This document shows, one piece after another, positions 17,715-26,800 of a stretch of 64,000 nt of DNA. Origin of the DNA: VXRD01 sp965242535 (GTDB lineage Bacteria; Latescibacterota; UBA2968); the NCBI GenBank assembly GCA_965242535.1, contig OZ251458.1:3410001-3474000 (forward strand), in the 5' to 3' direction. The translations under genes were made by a program, and so were the position numbers. The notes under the pieces are model-generated. The model did not search any database. It saw nothing but the letters and a program-made list of their open reading frames with translations, and had not been told where the DNA came from. The stretch's first letter is position 1, and each line of letters begins with the position of its first letter.

Positions 17715-17945
17715 CGTGGCCTCCTGTGGTGAGGGGTCTCTAAGGTGTGTGCGCTCGGCTCGAGTCCCGACCTTTCACACCGCGCCTACCGACCTTGTCT
17801 ATGCAGCCTCAATGGACTTAGATACTCTTCGGTATGGACTCGGTGGTCGGGGGGCCTATCTCCCTACAAGGTCTGTGCCTTCAGAGGCGAGCGGCCTGCC
17901 CCGAGCTGAGCATGATGATGTCTGGACTTGAGAGGATGATACAAC
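17715..17945 (-). ncRNA. Candidate IS110 bridge RNA region
   Basis: About 230 non-coding bases upstream of the transposase are rich in possible helices. GACCTTGT at 17791-17798 pairs with ACAAGGTC at 17866-17873, enclosing ATAC-TCTTCG-GTAT; nearer the gene GGTGTG at 17744-17749 pairs with CACACC at 17776-17781. In IS110-group elements the bridge RNA, with target-binding and donor-binding loops, is encoded in this position. The structure is seen by eye only and the ends of the element are not defined, so this is a candidate. Confidence 0.5.
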
Positions 17946-18108
17946 ACCTAATTAAACCGCGCTCGAAAGATACAAGAGGTGAAAGGCGAGAGGCGAAAAG
18001 CAGTGCTCAGTGGTCATCGATCATCCGTCAACTCGCGGCCCCATCACCCGTAGGGATAGGCTCCCGTGCTGTCCAAAATATAAGAGGTCATCGTAGGGAC
18101 AGGCCCCT
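17946..18108. other. Spacer with repeat fragments, no gene seen
   Basis: Holds AGGTGAAAGGCGAGAGGCGA-like purine-rich sequence (17983-18005) and two copies of the REP-like palindrome at about 18048-18072 and 18091-18117, both partial. Nothing coding is recognised. Confidence 0.5.
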
Positions 18109-18510
18109 GTGCCATTTGTACCAACTCATTCATTATCGGGGTTGCTTTGCAGTGCCACCGTCCTTCAGAGAAGCCATCGCAACCCGTGCGATCCAAAAGT
18201 CCATCACCGAAAGCCATCAGGCACAGCGCGCAAGTCCATTTCGCAACCAACATCCATTTTGCAACCCACTTTGCAGGTTGGCGCGTGTCGTGCGATTACA
18301 AAAGCGATTTGCGCTGTGCCTAGCCCCTCGGCGCATGAGAGCGGCATTTTTTGCTTACTTTTTTTTGCTGTTGAAAAAAAGTAAGTCGCCGAAGGCATCG
18401 AAAGCAACCCACGATGCTTTTGGACCAAACGCTTTAGAAAAGCGAGCCCCGTCGGTGCGGGTTGTTGCGTATCAAAATTGAGAATAACTTAATTTACAGA
18501 GTAATTAGTT
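18109..18510 (-). repeat. ~400 bp interspersed repeat, copy B (inverted relative to A)
   Basis: Contains the reverse complements of the blocks seen in copies A and C: GCCATCGC, CACAGCGCGCAAGTCC, TTACTTTTTTTTGCTGTTG, GTCGCCGAAGGCATCGAAAG and CGCTTTAGAAAAGCGAGCC. TTAATTTACAGAGTA is at 18489-18503. Together with copy A it brackets the PhyH gene and the IS110 element in inverted orientation. Confidence 0.8.
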
Positions 18511-18611
18511 GGTACAGATGGCCCCTGTGCCTGTCCAAATCGGGGACTCGTTGAGGCGTTCCAATATATAGGACGACGGAAAATCAAAACCACTTTTTTG
18601 GAGGGAGCAAT

Positions 18612-20012
18612 ATGGGCGATCAAAGACCCAATATCGTGTTCTTTTTTACGGATGATCAGCGGTTTGACACGATTCGCGCACTGGGCAATGCCGATGTGCA
18701 AACGCCGACGATGGATCGGTTGGTGGCCCGGGGCACGACGTTCACGCACGCGCATATTCCCGGAGGGACGTCGGGCGCGATTTGCATGCCGAGCCGGGCG
18801 ATGTTGCACACGGGCCGCACGCTTTTTCACCTCGAGGGCGCGGGGCAGCGCATTCCCGAAGATCATGTGATGCTCGGCGAACATTTGCAGGCCCATGGCT
18901 ATCGCACGTGGGGCACGGGAAAATGGCACAATGGCCCCGCGTCTTTTGCGCGCAGTTTTTCGGATGGGGCAGAGATCTTTTTCGGCGGGATGGACGACCA
19001 TTGGAATGTGCCCGCGTTCGATTACGACCCGACCGGCAAATACGATTCGGTCTTGCCGCAGTGCCCGGATGCGTTTAAGTCGAATGCGTTGAAAATCCGA
19101 AAGGGCGACCACGTCAAGGCGGGCAAACACTCCAGCGAGTTGTTCGCCGAAGGCGCGATCGATTGGTTGGAACGGTGCGATTCCGACGATCCGTTTTTTA
19201 TGTACCTCTCGTTTATGGCGCCGCACGATCCGCGCACGATGCCGCAGGCGTATTTGGATATGTACGACCCCGAGGACATCCCGCTTCCCGAGAATTTTAT
19301 GGGCGGGCATCCCTTTGACAATGGCGATTTGAAGGTGCGCGACGAGGTGCTCGAAGCGTTTCCCCGCGATCCCTACGCGGTGCGCCGGCACATCGCCGAG
19401 TACTACGCCATGATTACGCATTTGGACGCGCAGATGGGGCGGGTGTTGGACGCGCTGACCGCGTGCGGAAAGGCGGACGATACCATCGTCGTTTTTGCGG
19501 GCGACAATGGGTTGGCCGTGGGGCAACACGGGCTTTTGGGCAAGCAGAATATGTACGAGCACAGCGTGCGCGTGCCCCTGATCTTTGCCGGGCCGGGCGT
19601 GCCTGCGGGCGAGCGGCGATCCGCGTACGTGTACTTGCTCGATATTTTCCCGACGCTGTGCGCGTTGATCGGAGTCGATACGCCAGAGTCCGTGGAGGGG
19701 ACGAGTTTGGTTCCCGCGCTGAACGATGGCGCAAAGCGCGTGCGCGAGACCCTGTTTTCGGCATATCGCGGGTACCAGCGCATGGTGAAAAACGAGCGGT
19801 TTAAGCTGATTGAATACGCGGTGAATGGGCGGCGCACCACGCAGTTGTTCGATTTGGAAAACGATCCGTTGGAATTGCGCGATCTCGCGGATGACGAGGC
19901 GCACGCGAGCGTGGTCCGCGCGTTGCGAGAAACCCTGTTTCAGTGGCGCGATGACTGGGACGATGCGAAAAGCGAGTGGGGCAGGGCGTTTTGGGACGGG
20001 TTTGAAAATTGA
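18612..20012 (+). CDS. Sulfatase (type I)
   Basis: A 466-residue sulfatase. RPNIVFFFTDDQRFDTIRAL carries the first metal-binding Asp pair. The formylglycine site is ICMPSRAMLHTGR with Cys58 (C-x-P-S-R). GTGKWHNG and FAGDNGLAVGQHGLLGKQNM follow. FDLENDPLELRDLADDE is the usual C-terminal block. No signal peptide is seen. The ribosome site is GGAGG seven bases before the ATG. It is likely a single-gene unit behind interspersed repeat copy B. Substrate unknown. Confidence 0.94.
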   Translation: MGDQRPNIVFFFTDDQRFDTIRALGNADVQTPTMDRLVARGTTFTHAHIPGGTSGAICMPSRAMLHTGRTLFHLEGAGQRIPEDHVMLGEHLQAHGYRTWGTGKWHNGPASFARSFSDGAEIFFGGMDDHWNVPAFDYDPTGKYDSVLPQCPDAFKSNALKIRKGDHVKAGKHSSELFAEGAIDWLERCDSDDPFFMYLSFMAPHDPRTMPQAYLDMYDPEDIPLPENFMGGHPFDNGDLKVRDEVLEAFPRDPYAVRRHIAEYYAMITHLDAQMGRVLDALTACGKADDTIVVFAGDNGLAVGQHGLLGKQNMYEHSVRVPLIFAGPGVPAGERRSAYVYLLDIFPTLCALIGVDTPESVEGTSLVPALNDGAKRVRETLFSAYRGYQRMVKNERFKLIEYAVNGRRTTQLFDLENDPLELRDLADDEAHASVVRALRETLFQWRDDWDDAKSEWGRAFWDGFEN

Positions 20013-20054
20013 GGACTCGGAAATACGGCCCCTCCCCGTTGCGGGGAGGGGAGG

Positions 20055-20128
20055 CGTTATTCCCCCAAGTCGGTTGCGAGACGGACTTGCGCGCTGTGAC
20101 TGATGGCTTTACTCAATGGGATGCTATA
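20055..20128 (+). repeat. Fragment of the ~400 bp interspersed repeat ahead of the R-M island
   Basis: GTTGCGAGACGGACTTGCGC and GATGGCTTTACTCAATGGG match copies A and C. The fragment runs into CTATAATG, where the start codon of the dual-OB gene is embedded in a TATAAT-like hexamer. The repeat may therefore supply the leader of the restriction-modification operon. Confidence 0.65.
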
Positions 20129-20812
20129 ATGACGATGACAAAGAGATTTGTTTGCTTGGCGAACTCGCGGAAACTGGCTGGCCGGTGCATCGCCGGGCGG
20201 GAACTCATCGATGGCTGTGCGGGAATTTGGATTCGCCCCGTAAGTGACCGCGAGCATCAGGAAGTATCGGAGTACGAACGCCAGTACGAGGACGGAAGCG
20301 ATCCCAAGTTGCTGGATATCGTGGATGTTCCACTGCTGGCACACCGACCAAAGGACTACCAACGGGAAAACTGGTCGCTCGATCCGCAGTACTACTGGAG
20401 AAAAGTTGACGAATGCCCTTGGCATGATCTGCAACAACTATCCGAGACGGGCGGGCCCCTGTGGCGCAATGGATACAGCACGCGCAACGGAAGAAACGAC
20501 CAAATCCCGCTGCAACAGGCAAGGGAGGAAACGAGCTCTCTCAAGTTGATCTATGTCGATAAGTTGCGTCTGCGCGTGTTCGCGCCGGGTGAGGCTTTTG
20601 GAAATTCGAAACGCCGCGTACAGGGACGGTTTCGTTTTGGCGGTAATGACTACGCGCTGTGGATCACGGATCCCGATATCGAGACTGCTTATCTCAAGCG
20701 CGAAAATGGCGATTACGACCTGTCCGAATGTTATCTGACCATCAGCCTCGGCGAACCGTATAACGATCACTGTTACAAACTGATCGCCGCCCTCATGGAG
20801 AGACCGCGATGA
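20129..20812 (+). CDS. Dual OB-fold domain-containing protein
   Basis: A 227-residue protein matching a family described as dual OB-containing: RFVCLANSRKLAGRCIAGRE, GIWIRPVSDREHQEVSEYER, LLDIVDVPLL and FRFGGNDYALWITDPDIETAY. It is usually encoded beside DUF488 genes, as here. OB folds suggest nucleic-acid binding. It may start at the ATG within TATAATG (20129) or at the next ATG (20135). The stop overlaps the DUF488 start by four bases. Its presence at the head of a type I R-M island suggests an accessory or regulatory role. Confidence 0.75.
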   Translation: MTMTKRFVCLANSRKLAGRCIAGRELIDGCAGIWIRPVSDREHQEVSEYERQYEDGSDPKLLDIVDVPLLAHRPKDYQRENWSLDPQYYWRKVDECPWHDLQQLSETGGPLWRNGYSTRNGRNDQIPLQQAREETSSLKLIYVDKLRLRVFAPGEAFGNSKRRVQGRFRFGGNDYALWITDPDIETAYLKRENGDYDLSECYLTISLGEPYNDHCYKLIAALMERPR

Positions 20813-21438
20813 CGAAATCCGCGGAGGAAACGAGGATATTTACCGTGGGCCATTCGACCCACGAGTTCGAGGACTTCGTCGCCTTGTTAAAGTTGCATGG
20901 CATAGATGCTGTTGCGGATGTGAGATCGGTTCCATACAGCCGTTGGCAACCGCATTTTAACCGCGAAGGCTTGGCGAAAGCCCTGAATGGTCGGGGTATT
21001 GCCTATGTTTTTCTTGGCGAGGAACTCGGCGCGCGCAGTGACGATCCGGGGTGTTACGAGAACGGCCGAGTGAAGTACCGCTCGATCGCTGAAACCCCGT
21101 TGTTTCGGGCTGGAATCGAGCGGATCCGAAACGGATGTCGTCGCTGTCGGATTGCTTTGATGTGTGCGGAGAAGGATCCGTTGGTCTGCCATCGGACGAT
21201 TCTCGTGGCGCGCGAATTGGTGGCGGGCGGGGCGGAGGTCGCACACATTCTCGAGGATGGGGAACTGGAACCCCACAGAGCGACGATGAAACGCCTGGCT
21301 GGGCAATTGAGGTTGCCTATACGGGATCTGTTTCTCACTGCGGAGGAGTTGGAGGATAGGATATACGCGGCTCAAGAACAGCGCATTGCATATTTTGACG
21401 CGCAACGCACTCGCGAAGCGCAGGAGGTCGAAAAATGA
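20809..21438 (+). CDS. DUF488 domain protein 1
   Basis: A 209-residue DUF488 protein: IFTVGHSTHEFEDFVALL at the start, ADVRSVPYSRWQPHFN with the conserved D-V-R, YVFLGEELGAR, and ALMCAEKDPLVCHRTILVA containing the paired cysteines and the CHR motif. The biochemical role of the family is unknown; it is often near DNA-processing genes. The gene overlaps its neighbours on both sides by four bases (ATGA), indicating tight coupling. Confidence 0.88.
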   Translation: MTKSAEETRIFTVGHSTHEFEDFVALLKLHGIDAVADVRSVPYSRWQPHFNREGLAKALNGRGIAYVFLGEELGARSDDPGCYENGRVKYRSIAETPLFRAGIERIRNGCRRCRIALMCAEKDPLVCHRTILVARELVAGGAEVAHILEDGELEPHRATMKRLAGQLRLPIRDLFLTAEELEDRIYAAQEQRIAYFDAQRTREAQEVEK

Positions 21439-21884
21439 AAATTTTCACCATTGGTTTTACCAAGAAGAGCGCGGAACAGTTTTTTGAAAGTTTGCATCTG
21501 GCAGGCGTCAAGCGAGTCGTCGATGTGCGGCTCAATAACGTATCGCAGTTGGCGGGATTTGCCAAAAAAAATGATCTCGCGTACTTTTTGAAGCGAATTT
21601 GCGGCATGGATTACCTGCATCTGCCGAGTTTGGCACCGACAAAGGAAATCCTGGATGATTACAAAAAAAAGCGCGGCAGTTGGGCCGCTTATGAACGCGC
21701 TTTTATCGATCTGATGACGGCCCGAAAAATAGAAAACGAAATTGAACGGGAAACCCTTGAGGATGCGTGCCTGCTGTGCAGCGAGGACAAACCCCATTAT
21801 TGCCACAGGCGTTTGGTGGCCGAGTATCTTCGGGAACACTGGGGGAATATTGAAGTTGCCCACCTCGGGCAGGAGCAAAGGTAA
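21435..21884 (+). CDS. DUF488 domain protein 2
   Basis: A 149-residue, shorter DUF488 paralog: KIFTIGFTKKSAEQFFESLH, VVDVRLNNVSQLAGFAKK, and ACLLCSEDKPHYCHRRLVAE with the same Cys and CHR pattern. It diverges strongly from the upstream DUF488 protein, so the pair is probably an old association and not a recent duplication. Its ATG overlaps the previous stop. Confidence 0.87.
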   Translation: MKIFTIGFTKKSAEQFFESLHLAGVKRVVDVRLNNVSQLAGFAKKNDLAYFLKRICGMDYLHLPSLAPTKEILDDYKKKRGSWAAYERAFIDLMTARKIENEIERETLEDACLLCSEDKPHYCHRRLVAEYLREHWGNIEVAHLGQEQR

Positions 21885-21905
21885 GCGTTTTGAGGAGTTG
21901 AGGAT

Positions 21906-23042
21906 ATGAGCAGTCACAAAATCGGCGATCTTCTGGCAAAGGTGAAACGCCCGGGAAAGGTCCCCAAAAGCGAGTACCTTGAAGAAGGCGAGTTTCCGGT
22001 CATTGACCAAGGGAAACTTCCAATCGCAGGCTACACCAACAACGCAGATGTCGTGTTGCGTTCCCCACTGCCTATAACAATATTTGGCGATCACACACGA
22101 GCCGTAAAGTTCGCAAAGACGCCCTTTGCGTGTGGAGCGGACGGCACACAATTATTATACCCAAACAGCGACTCCATTGACCCGACGTTTTTCTTTTACG
22201 CTGTCAAGAATGTCGATCTCTCAAATTACTTCTATGCACGCCACTTCAAATTCTTGAAGGATCAAAAAATTGAACTACCACCGCTCCGTTCCCAAAGACG
22301 CATCGCCTCCATCCTCTCCCCATACGACGACCTCATCGAAAACAACCGGCGGCGGATTCAGTTGCTCGAACGGGCGGCGCGACTAATTTACAAGGAGTGG
22401 TTCATCCACCTCCGCTTTCCCGGGCATGAGGACGTCAAAATTATTGATGGCGTGCCGGAGGGGTGGGAAAAGAAAAAAATTGCTGAGGTATGTAAGACGA
22501 TCGGGGGCGGCACACCATCCACCAAAGTGGCACAGTATTGGGGAGGCGACATCACATGGGTCATTCCATCCGATGTTACGAAAAACAACTGTTTAGCCCT
22601 ACTTGACTCGGAACGAAAAATTACCGAAACAGGGCTTCGTAAATCGTCCGCGCAGTTGGTTCCCGCGAACACCATTTTAATGACGAGCCGGGCGTCCGTA
22701 GGGTTTTTCGCGCTCGTAGATGTCGAAGCCTGCACGAATCAAGGATTCATCAATATCATCCCCCACGCCGAGGAAATGAGGATGTATATGCTTTTTAACC
22801 TCATGAGTCGAGTTGCCGAGATTCGCAACAATGCAAAGGGGACGACGTACCCTGAGATAAGCAAAGGGCGGTTTCGTCAGATGGATATTATCCTTCCAAC
22901 AGAATCCTTGATTTCCGAGTTTGGGAGATTGGCTGGTGACTTTATTCGGCAAGTGCGTTGCTTGAAGCGGGAAATGGCCAAACTCACCCAAGCCCGCGAT
23001 CTGCTTTTGCCTCGGCTGATGAATGGGGAGGTGGCTGTATGA
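21906..23042 (+). CDS. hsdS: Type I restriction-modification specificity subunit HsdS
   Basis: A 378-residue HsdS with two target-recognition domains separated by conserved helices. The first TRD spans about residues 1-130. The first helical spacer is LRSQRRIASILSPYDDLIEN followed by NRRRIQLLERAARLIYKEWF. The second TRD begins VPEGWEKKKIAEVCKTIGGG, and the C-terminal helix ends in LTQARDLLLPRLMNGEV. The first TRD lacks the usual long N-terminal lead-in, so the protein is slightly short. GAGGAT precedes the ATG. It sets the DNA sequence recognised by the HsdR/HsdM complex downstream. Confidence 0.92.
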   Translation: MSSHKIGDLLAKVKRPGKVPKSEYLEEGEFPVIDQGKLPIAGYTNNADVVLRSPLPITIFGDHTRAVKFAKTPFACGADGTQLLYPNSDSIDPTFFFYAVKNVDLSNYFYARHFKFLKDQKIELPPLRSQRRIASILSPYDDLIENNRRRIQLLERAARLIYKEWFIHLRFPGHEDVKIIDGVPEGWEKKKIAEVCKTIGGGTPSTKVAQYWGGDITWVIPSDVTKNNCLALLDSERKITETGLRKSSAQLVPANTILMTSRASVGFFALVDVEACTNQGFINIIPHAEEMRMYMLFNLMSRVAEIRNNAKGTTYPEISKGRFRQMDIILPTESLISEFGRLAGDFIRQVRCLKREMAKLTQARDLLLPRLMNGEVAV

Positions 23043-23824
23043 CGGGGGTTGCTCTAACAACTGTCAACTACGAAACGCGCCAACGGGCGCGAAAGCAAGC
23101 GGATCGCGCACAGATTTTCCGCGCATTGGACAATGTGCCCTCCGAAGTGGACGATGAATTGATCCGGCAATCTGCCGAAATGCTGGAAATCGCCGTGCTC
23201 GATCTCGTGCTTGAAGACATTGTGGACGATGAAGAAAAACAAAGGGAATTGAAACATGCTGCCGCCGATGCTTTCCGTCTGCTCCGCGTCTTGCCGAGAC
23301 CAAAGGATCCTCTCGAAGCCGGGATGTTTTTGTTGCGAGCGGGAACCCTCGCCGTATTGGGCGACAAGGGTAGAGATGCGGCCCGATGGATGAAAGCGGA
23401 GCCTTGGCCCGAGCTTCCCATCGATTCGGGAGATTGGCGTAGGCGTACTTGGGCGACGGTCTTGGACGTTTGGCTACGACTCATCCGCAAGGATGGATGG
23501 TCGGACCGCGACGAGGTCTTAGAGCGAATATCCCGCCTGCGCGATGCTCAATCCGATTTTGAAAGGGATCATCTCGAAGCAATGGCCCCGATCCATGCCA
23601 AGGCGACCGCACTGGAGTTGATCGGACTCTATCACTTAGCTAGGGCGGCCGAGATATTCGCCCACTACATGACCGATGGGGTCGTAAATAAAAAATATCA
23701 GATACGCCAGTTGCTCGATACACATTTTGACCGAGTACGGGCTGTCTGCGAGCAAGCACAGATGATCGACCTGGAGCCGCTAAGTCGGCTACTCGCCGCG
23801 AGTGCGTCGCACATGACCGCGTGA
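23039..23824 (+). CDS. Hypothetical helical protein inside the type I R-M operon
   Basis: A 261-residue, acidic, all-helical protein with no motif I recognise. Segments include SEVDDELIRQSAEMLEIAVL, DAFRLLRVLPRPKDPLEAGM and ALELIGLYHLARAAEIFAHY. It starts at an ATG overlapping the HsdS stop by four bases, so translation is coupled to HsdS. It lies between specificity and restriction genes, a position where extra subunits or modulators of type I systems are sometimes found. It may bind HsdS or HsdR, but that is inference. Confidence 0.7.
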   Translation: MTGVALTTVNYETRQRARKQADRAQIFRALDNVPSEVDDELIRQSAEMLEIAVLDLVLEDIVDDEEKQRELKHAAADAFRLLRVLPRPKDPLEAGMFLLRAGTLAVLGDKGRDAARWMKAEPWPELPIDSGDWRRRTWATVLDVWLRLIRKDGWSDRDEVLERISRLRDAQSDFERDHLEAMAPIHAKATALELIGLYHLARAAEIFAHYMTDGVVNKKYQIRQLLDTHFDRVRAVCEQAQMIDLEPLSRLLAASASHMTA

Positions 23825-23880
23825 TGGCTTTGTGATGGCATTTTGGCGATGGCTTATTTGAACGCGGCGTAACATCGGTG
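23821..23880 (+). repeat. Fragment of the ~400 bp interspersed repeat ahead of hsdR
   Basis: GTGATGGCTTTGTGATGGCA and TTTTGGCGATGGCTTATTTG match one end of repeat copies A and C. It forms the whole 73-base spacer between the hypothetical protein and hsdR. Confidence 0.55.
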
Positions 23881-23897
23881 AATCTACAGGAGAAAGG

Positions 23898-26800
23898 ATG
23901 AACGCACTCTCCTACACAGAAGACGCACTCGTTCAGCAGACCACTGCGGATTATCTCGAGCGGGAACTCGGTTGGGAATCGGTCTATGCCTTCAACCGCG
24001 AGGGCTTTGGGCCGCAGAGCTTGTTGGGGCGGGCTTCCGACCGCGAGGTGGTGTTGGTGCGCGTGTTGCGCGAGAAGTTGGTCGCGTTGAATCCCGGCCT
24101 GCCCGACGCCGCTTATGAGGATGCGGTGCGGCAACTCATCGCCCCGGTTGCCTCGCAGACCCTTGTCGTAGCCAACCGGGAAAAGTGCGATCTGATGCGC
24201 GATGGGGTGCGCGTCGCGTTCCGCAACGACGAGGGCGAGCAGGTGCGAGAGCGGTTGCGCGTTTTCGACTTTGAGACGCCCGAGAACAACGCCTTTCTGT
24301 GCGTGCGCGAACTTTGGATCCGCGGGGATCTCTATCGCAGGCGGGCGGATATCATCGGCTTTGTCAACGGCCTGCCGCTGTTGTTCATCGAGTGCAAGAA
24401 CATCCACCGAAACCTCAAGGCGGCGTTCGAGGAGAACTATTCGGATTACCGAGACACCATCCCGCACATTTTTCACCACAACGCGGTGGTGATGTTTGGC
24501 AACGGCGAGCAGGCGAAGATCGGCTCGATCACCAGCGAGTGGGCGCATTTTCACGAGTGGAAGCGATTGGCCGAGGAAGCCCCGGGCGCAGTGGACATGG
24601 AGACGCTGCTCAAGGGCGTTTGCAACAAGCGCGATTTCATGGACATCGTGGAAAACTTCATTTTGTTCGACGACTCGTCGGGCGAACCCAAAAAGATCCT
24701 CGCCCGCAACCACCAGTTCTTGGGCGTGAATCGGGCGGTTGAGGCGGTGCGCGACCGCGAAACGCGACGGGGTAGGTTGGGCGTGTTTTGGCACACGCAG
24801 GGCGCGGGCAAGAGCTATTCGATGGTGATGTTCACCCGCAAGGTACGCCGCAAATTGGGCGGCAATTTCACGTTTCTAGTGCTGACGGACCGCGACGATC
24901 TCGACCGGCAGATCTACAAAACCTTTGCCGGTTGCGGCGTGGTGAACCACGAGCGCGATCCATGCCGCGCGGCAGATGGCGCGCACTTGAACCAGTTGTT
25001 GACCGAACACAAATCGCACGTCTTTTCCCTGATTCAAAAATTCAACCGCGATGCGGACGCGGAATACACGCAGCGCGACGACATTATCGTCATCACGGAC
25101 GAGGCGCACCGCACGCAATACGGCGAGTTGGCGGCCAACATGCGCGCCGCACTCCCCAACGCCAGTTACATCGGGTTCACCGGCACGCCGTTGTTCACAG
25201 AGGACGAGATCACGCGCCGGGTTTTTGGCGACTACGTCTCGACCTACAATTTCCAACGGGCGGTGGAGGACCGAGCCACAGTGCCGCTCTACTACGACGC
25301 CCGCGGCGACGCGTTGGGCTTGGGAGTTGGGAACTTGAATGCGCGCATCGCCGAAAAGCTAAACGAGTTTGAGCGCGACGACATCGACGTGGCACAGCGG
25401 TTGGAGCGGGAACTCAAGCGCGACTACCACGTTATCACCGCGGGCCGTCGCCTCGATCAACTCGCGCGGGATTTCACGCGGCACTATTCGGCGGCGTGGG
25501 AGACCGGCAAGGCGATGCTGGTCTGCATCGACAAAGTGACCTGCGTGCGGATGCACGAGTTGATCGCGTTTTACTGGCATGAACACATCAAAGAATTAGA
25601 GGCGGAACTGGCACGGGCAAAGGATGGGCAGGAGAAAATGGATTTGCGGCGGCGGATCGGCTGGATGCGCGAGACCCGCATGGCGGTGGTGATCAGCGAG
25701 GAGCGCGGCGAGGTGGAGAAGTTCGACGAGCGGGGCTTGGACATCGTCCCGCACCGCAGGCTCATCAAAGAGGGCATGGACTTGCCCTATGCGATGCGGA
25801 ACAAACCGCAATTTCGCACCATGCGACGGATGGCACTAGACGACGCGTTCAAGGCCGAGGAGCACCCGTTCCGCGTCGCCATTGTCTGCGCGATGTGGCT
25901 GACCGGCTTTGACGTGCCGAGCCTTTCCACGCTCTATCTGGACAAACCCCTCAAAGCCCATACCCTGATGCAGGCGATAGCCCGCGCCAACCGGACGAGC
26001 GAGGGGAAAAACAACGGCTTGATCGTGGATTATTGCGGCATTCTCAAGCACTTGCGCCGAGCACTGGCGACTTTTGCCGGCACTGGGCCCGATGGGGGCG
26101 ACGCGATGGCCCCGGCAAGGCCCGCCGAGGAATTGCTGGCGGATTTGGCCGAGGCCATCGCCATGGTGCGGAACTTCCTTGACGAACGCGGCGCGCCCCT
26201 CGAGGACGTCATCCAAAAAACGGGTTTCGAGCGCAACGCCGCCATCGCGGCTTGCAAGGAAGCGGTCAACGAGTGCGACGAGACGCGCAAGCGGTTCGAG
26301 GTGATGTGCCGCGAGGTGTTCGCGAAGTTCAAGGCGTGCATCAACGTGCGGGGCGTGGGCATCTATCGCAAGGACAGGGCGGCCATCGGCATCGCGTACA
26401 AGAGCCTGCAACGGGACCGCGAACGCGCCGACATCTCGGCGATCCTACGCGAGTTGCAAGAAGTGGTCGATGAGGCGATAGAGACGAGGGACGATAGGGC
26501 CGCCGAGCCATCGGAATCCTACGACATCAGTCGCATCGATTTTGATCGCCTGAAGCGAGAGTTTGCGCGCAGCCGAAGAAAGCATACCATCGTTCAAGAT
26601 CTCAAGCAGGCGGTGGAACGGCAACTGCGACGCCTTTTGATGCAGAACCCGCTCCGCACGGACTTTCACCAACACTACGAGGCGATCGTGGCGGCGTACA
26701 ATCGAGAGAAGGACCGCGTGACAATAGAGCGCACTTTCGAAGAATTGCTCAAACTGGTGCAGGCGTTGGGCGAGGAAGAAAGCCGAGCGGTGCGCGAAGG

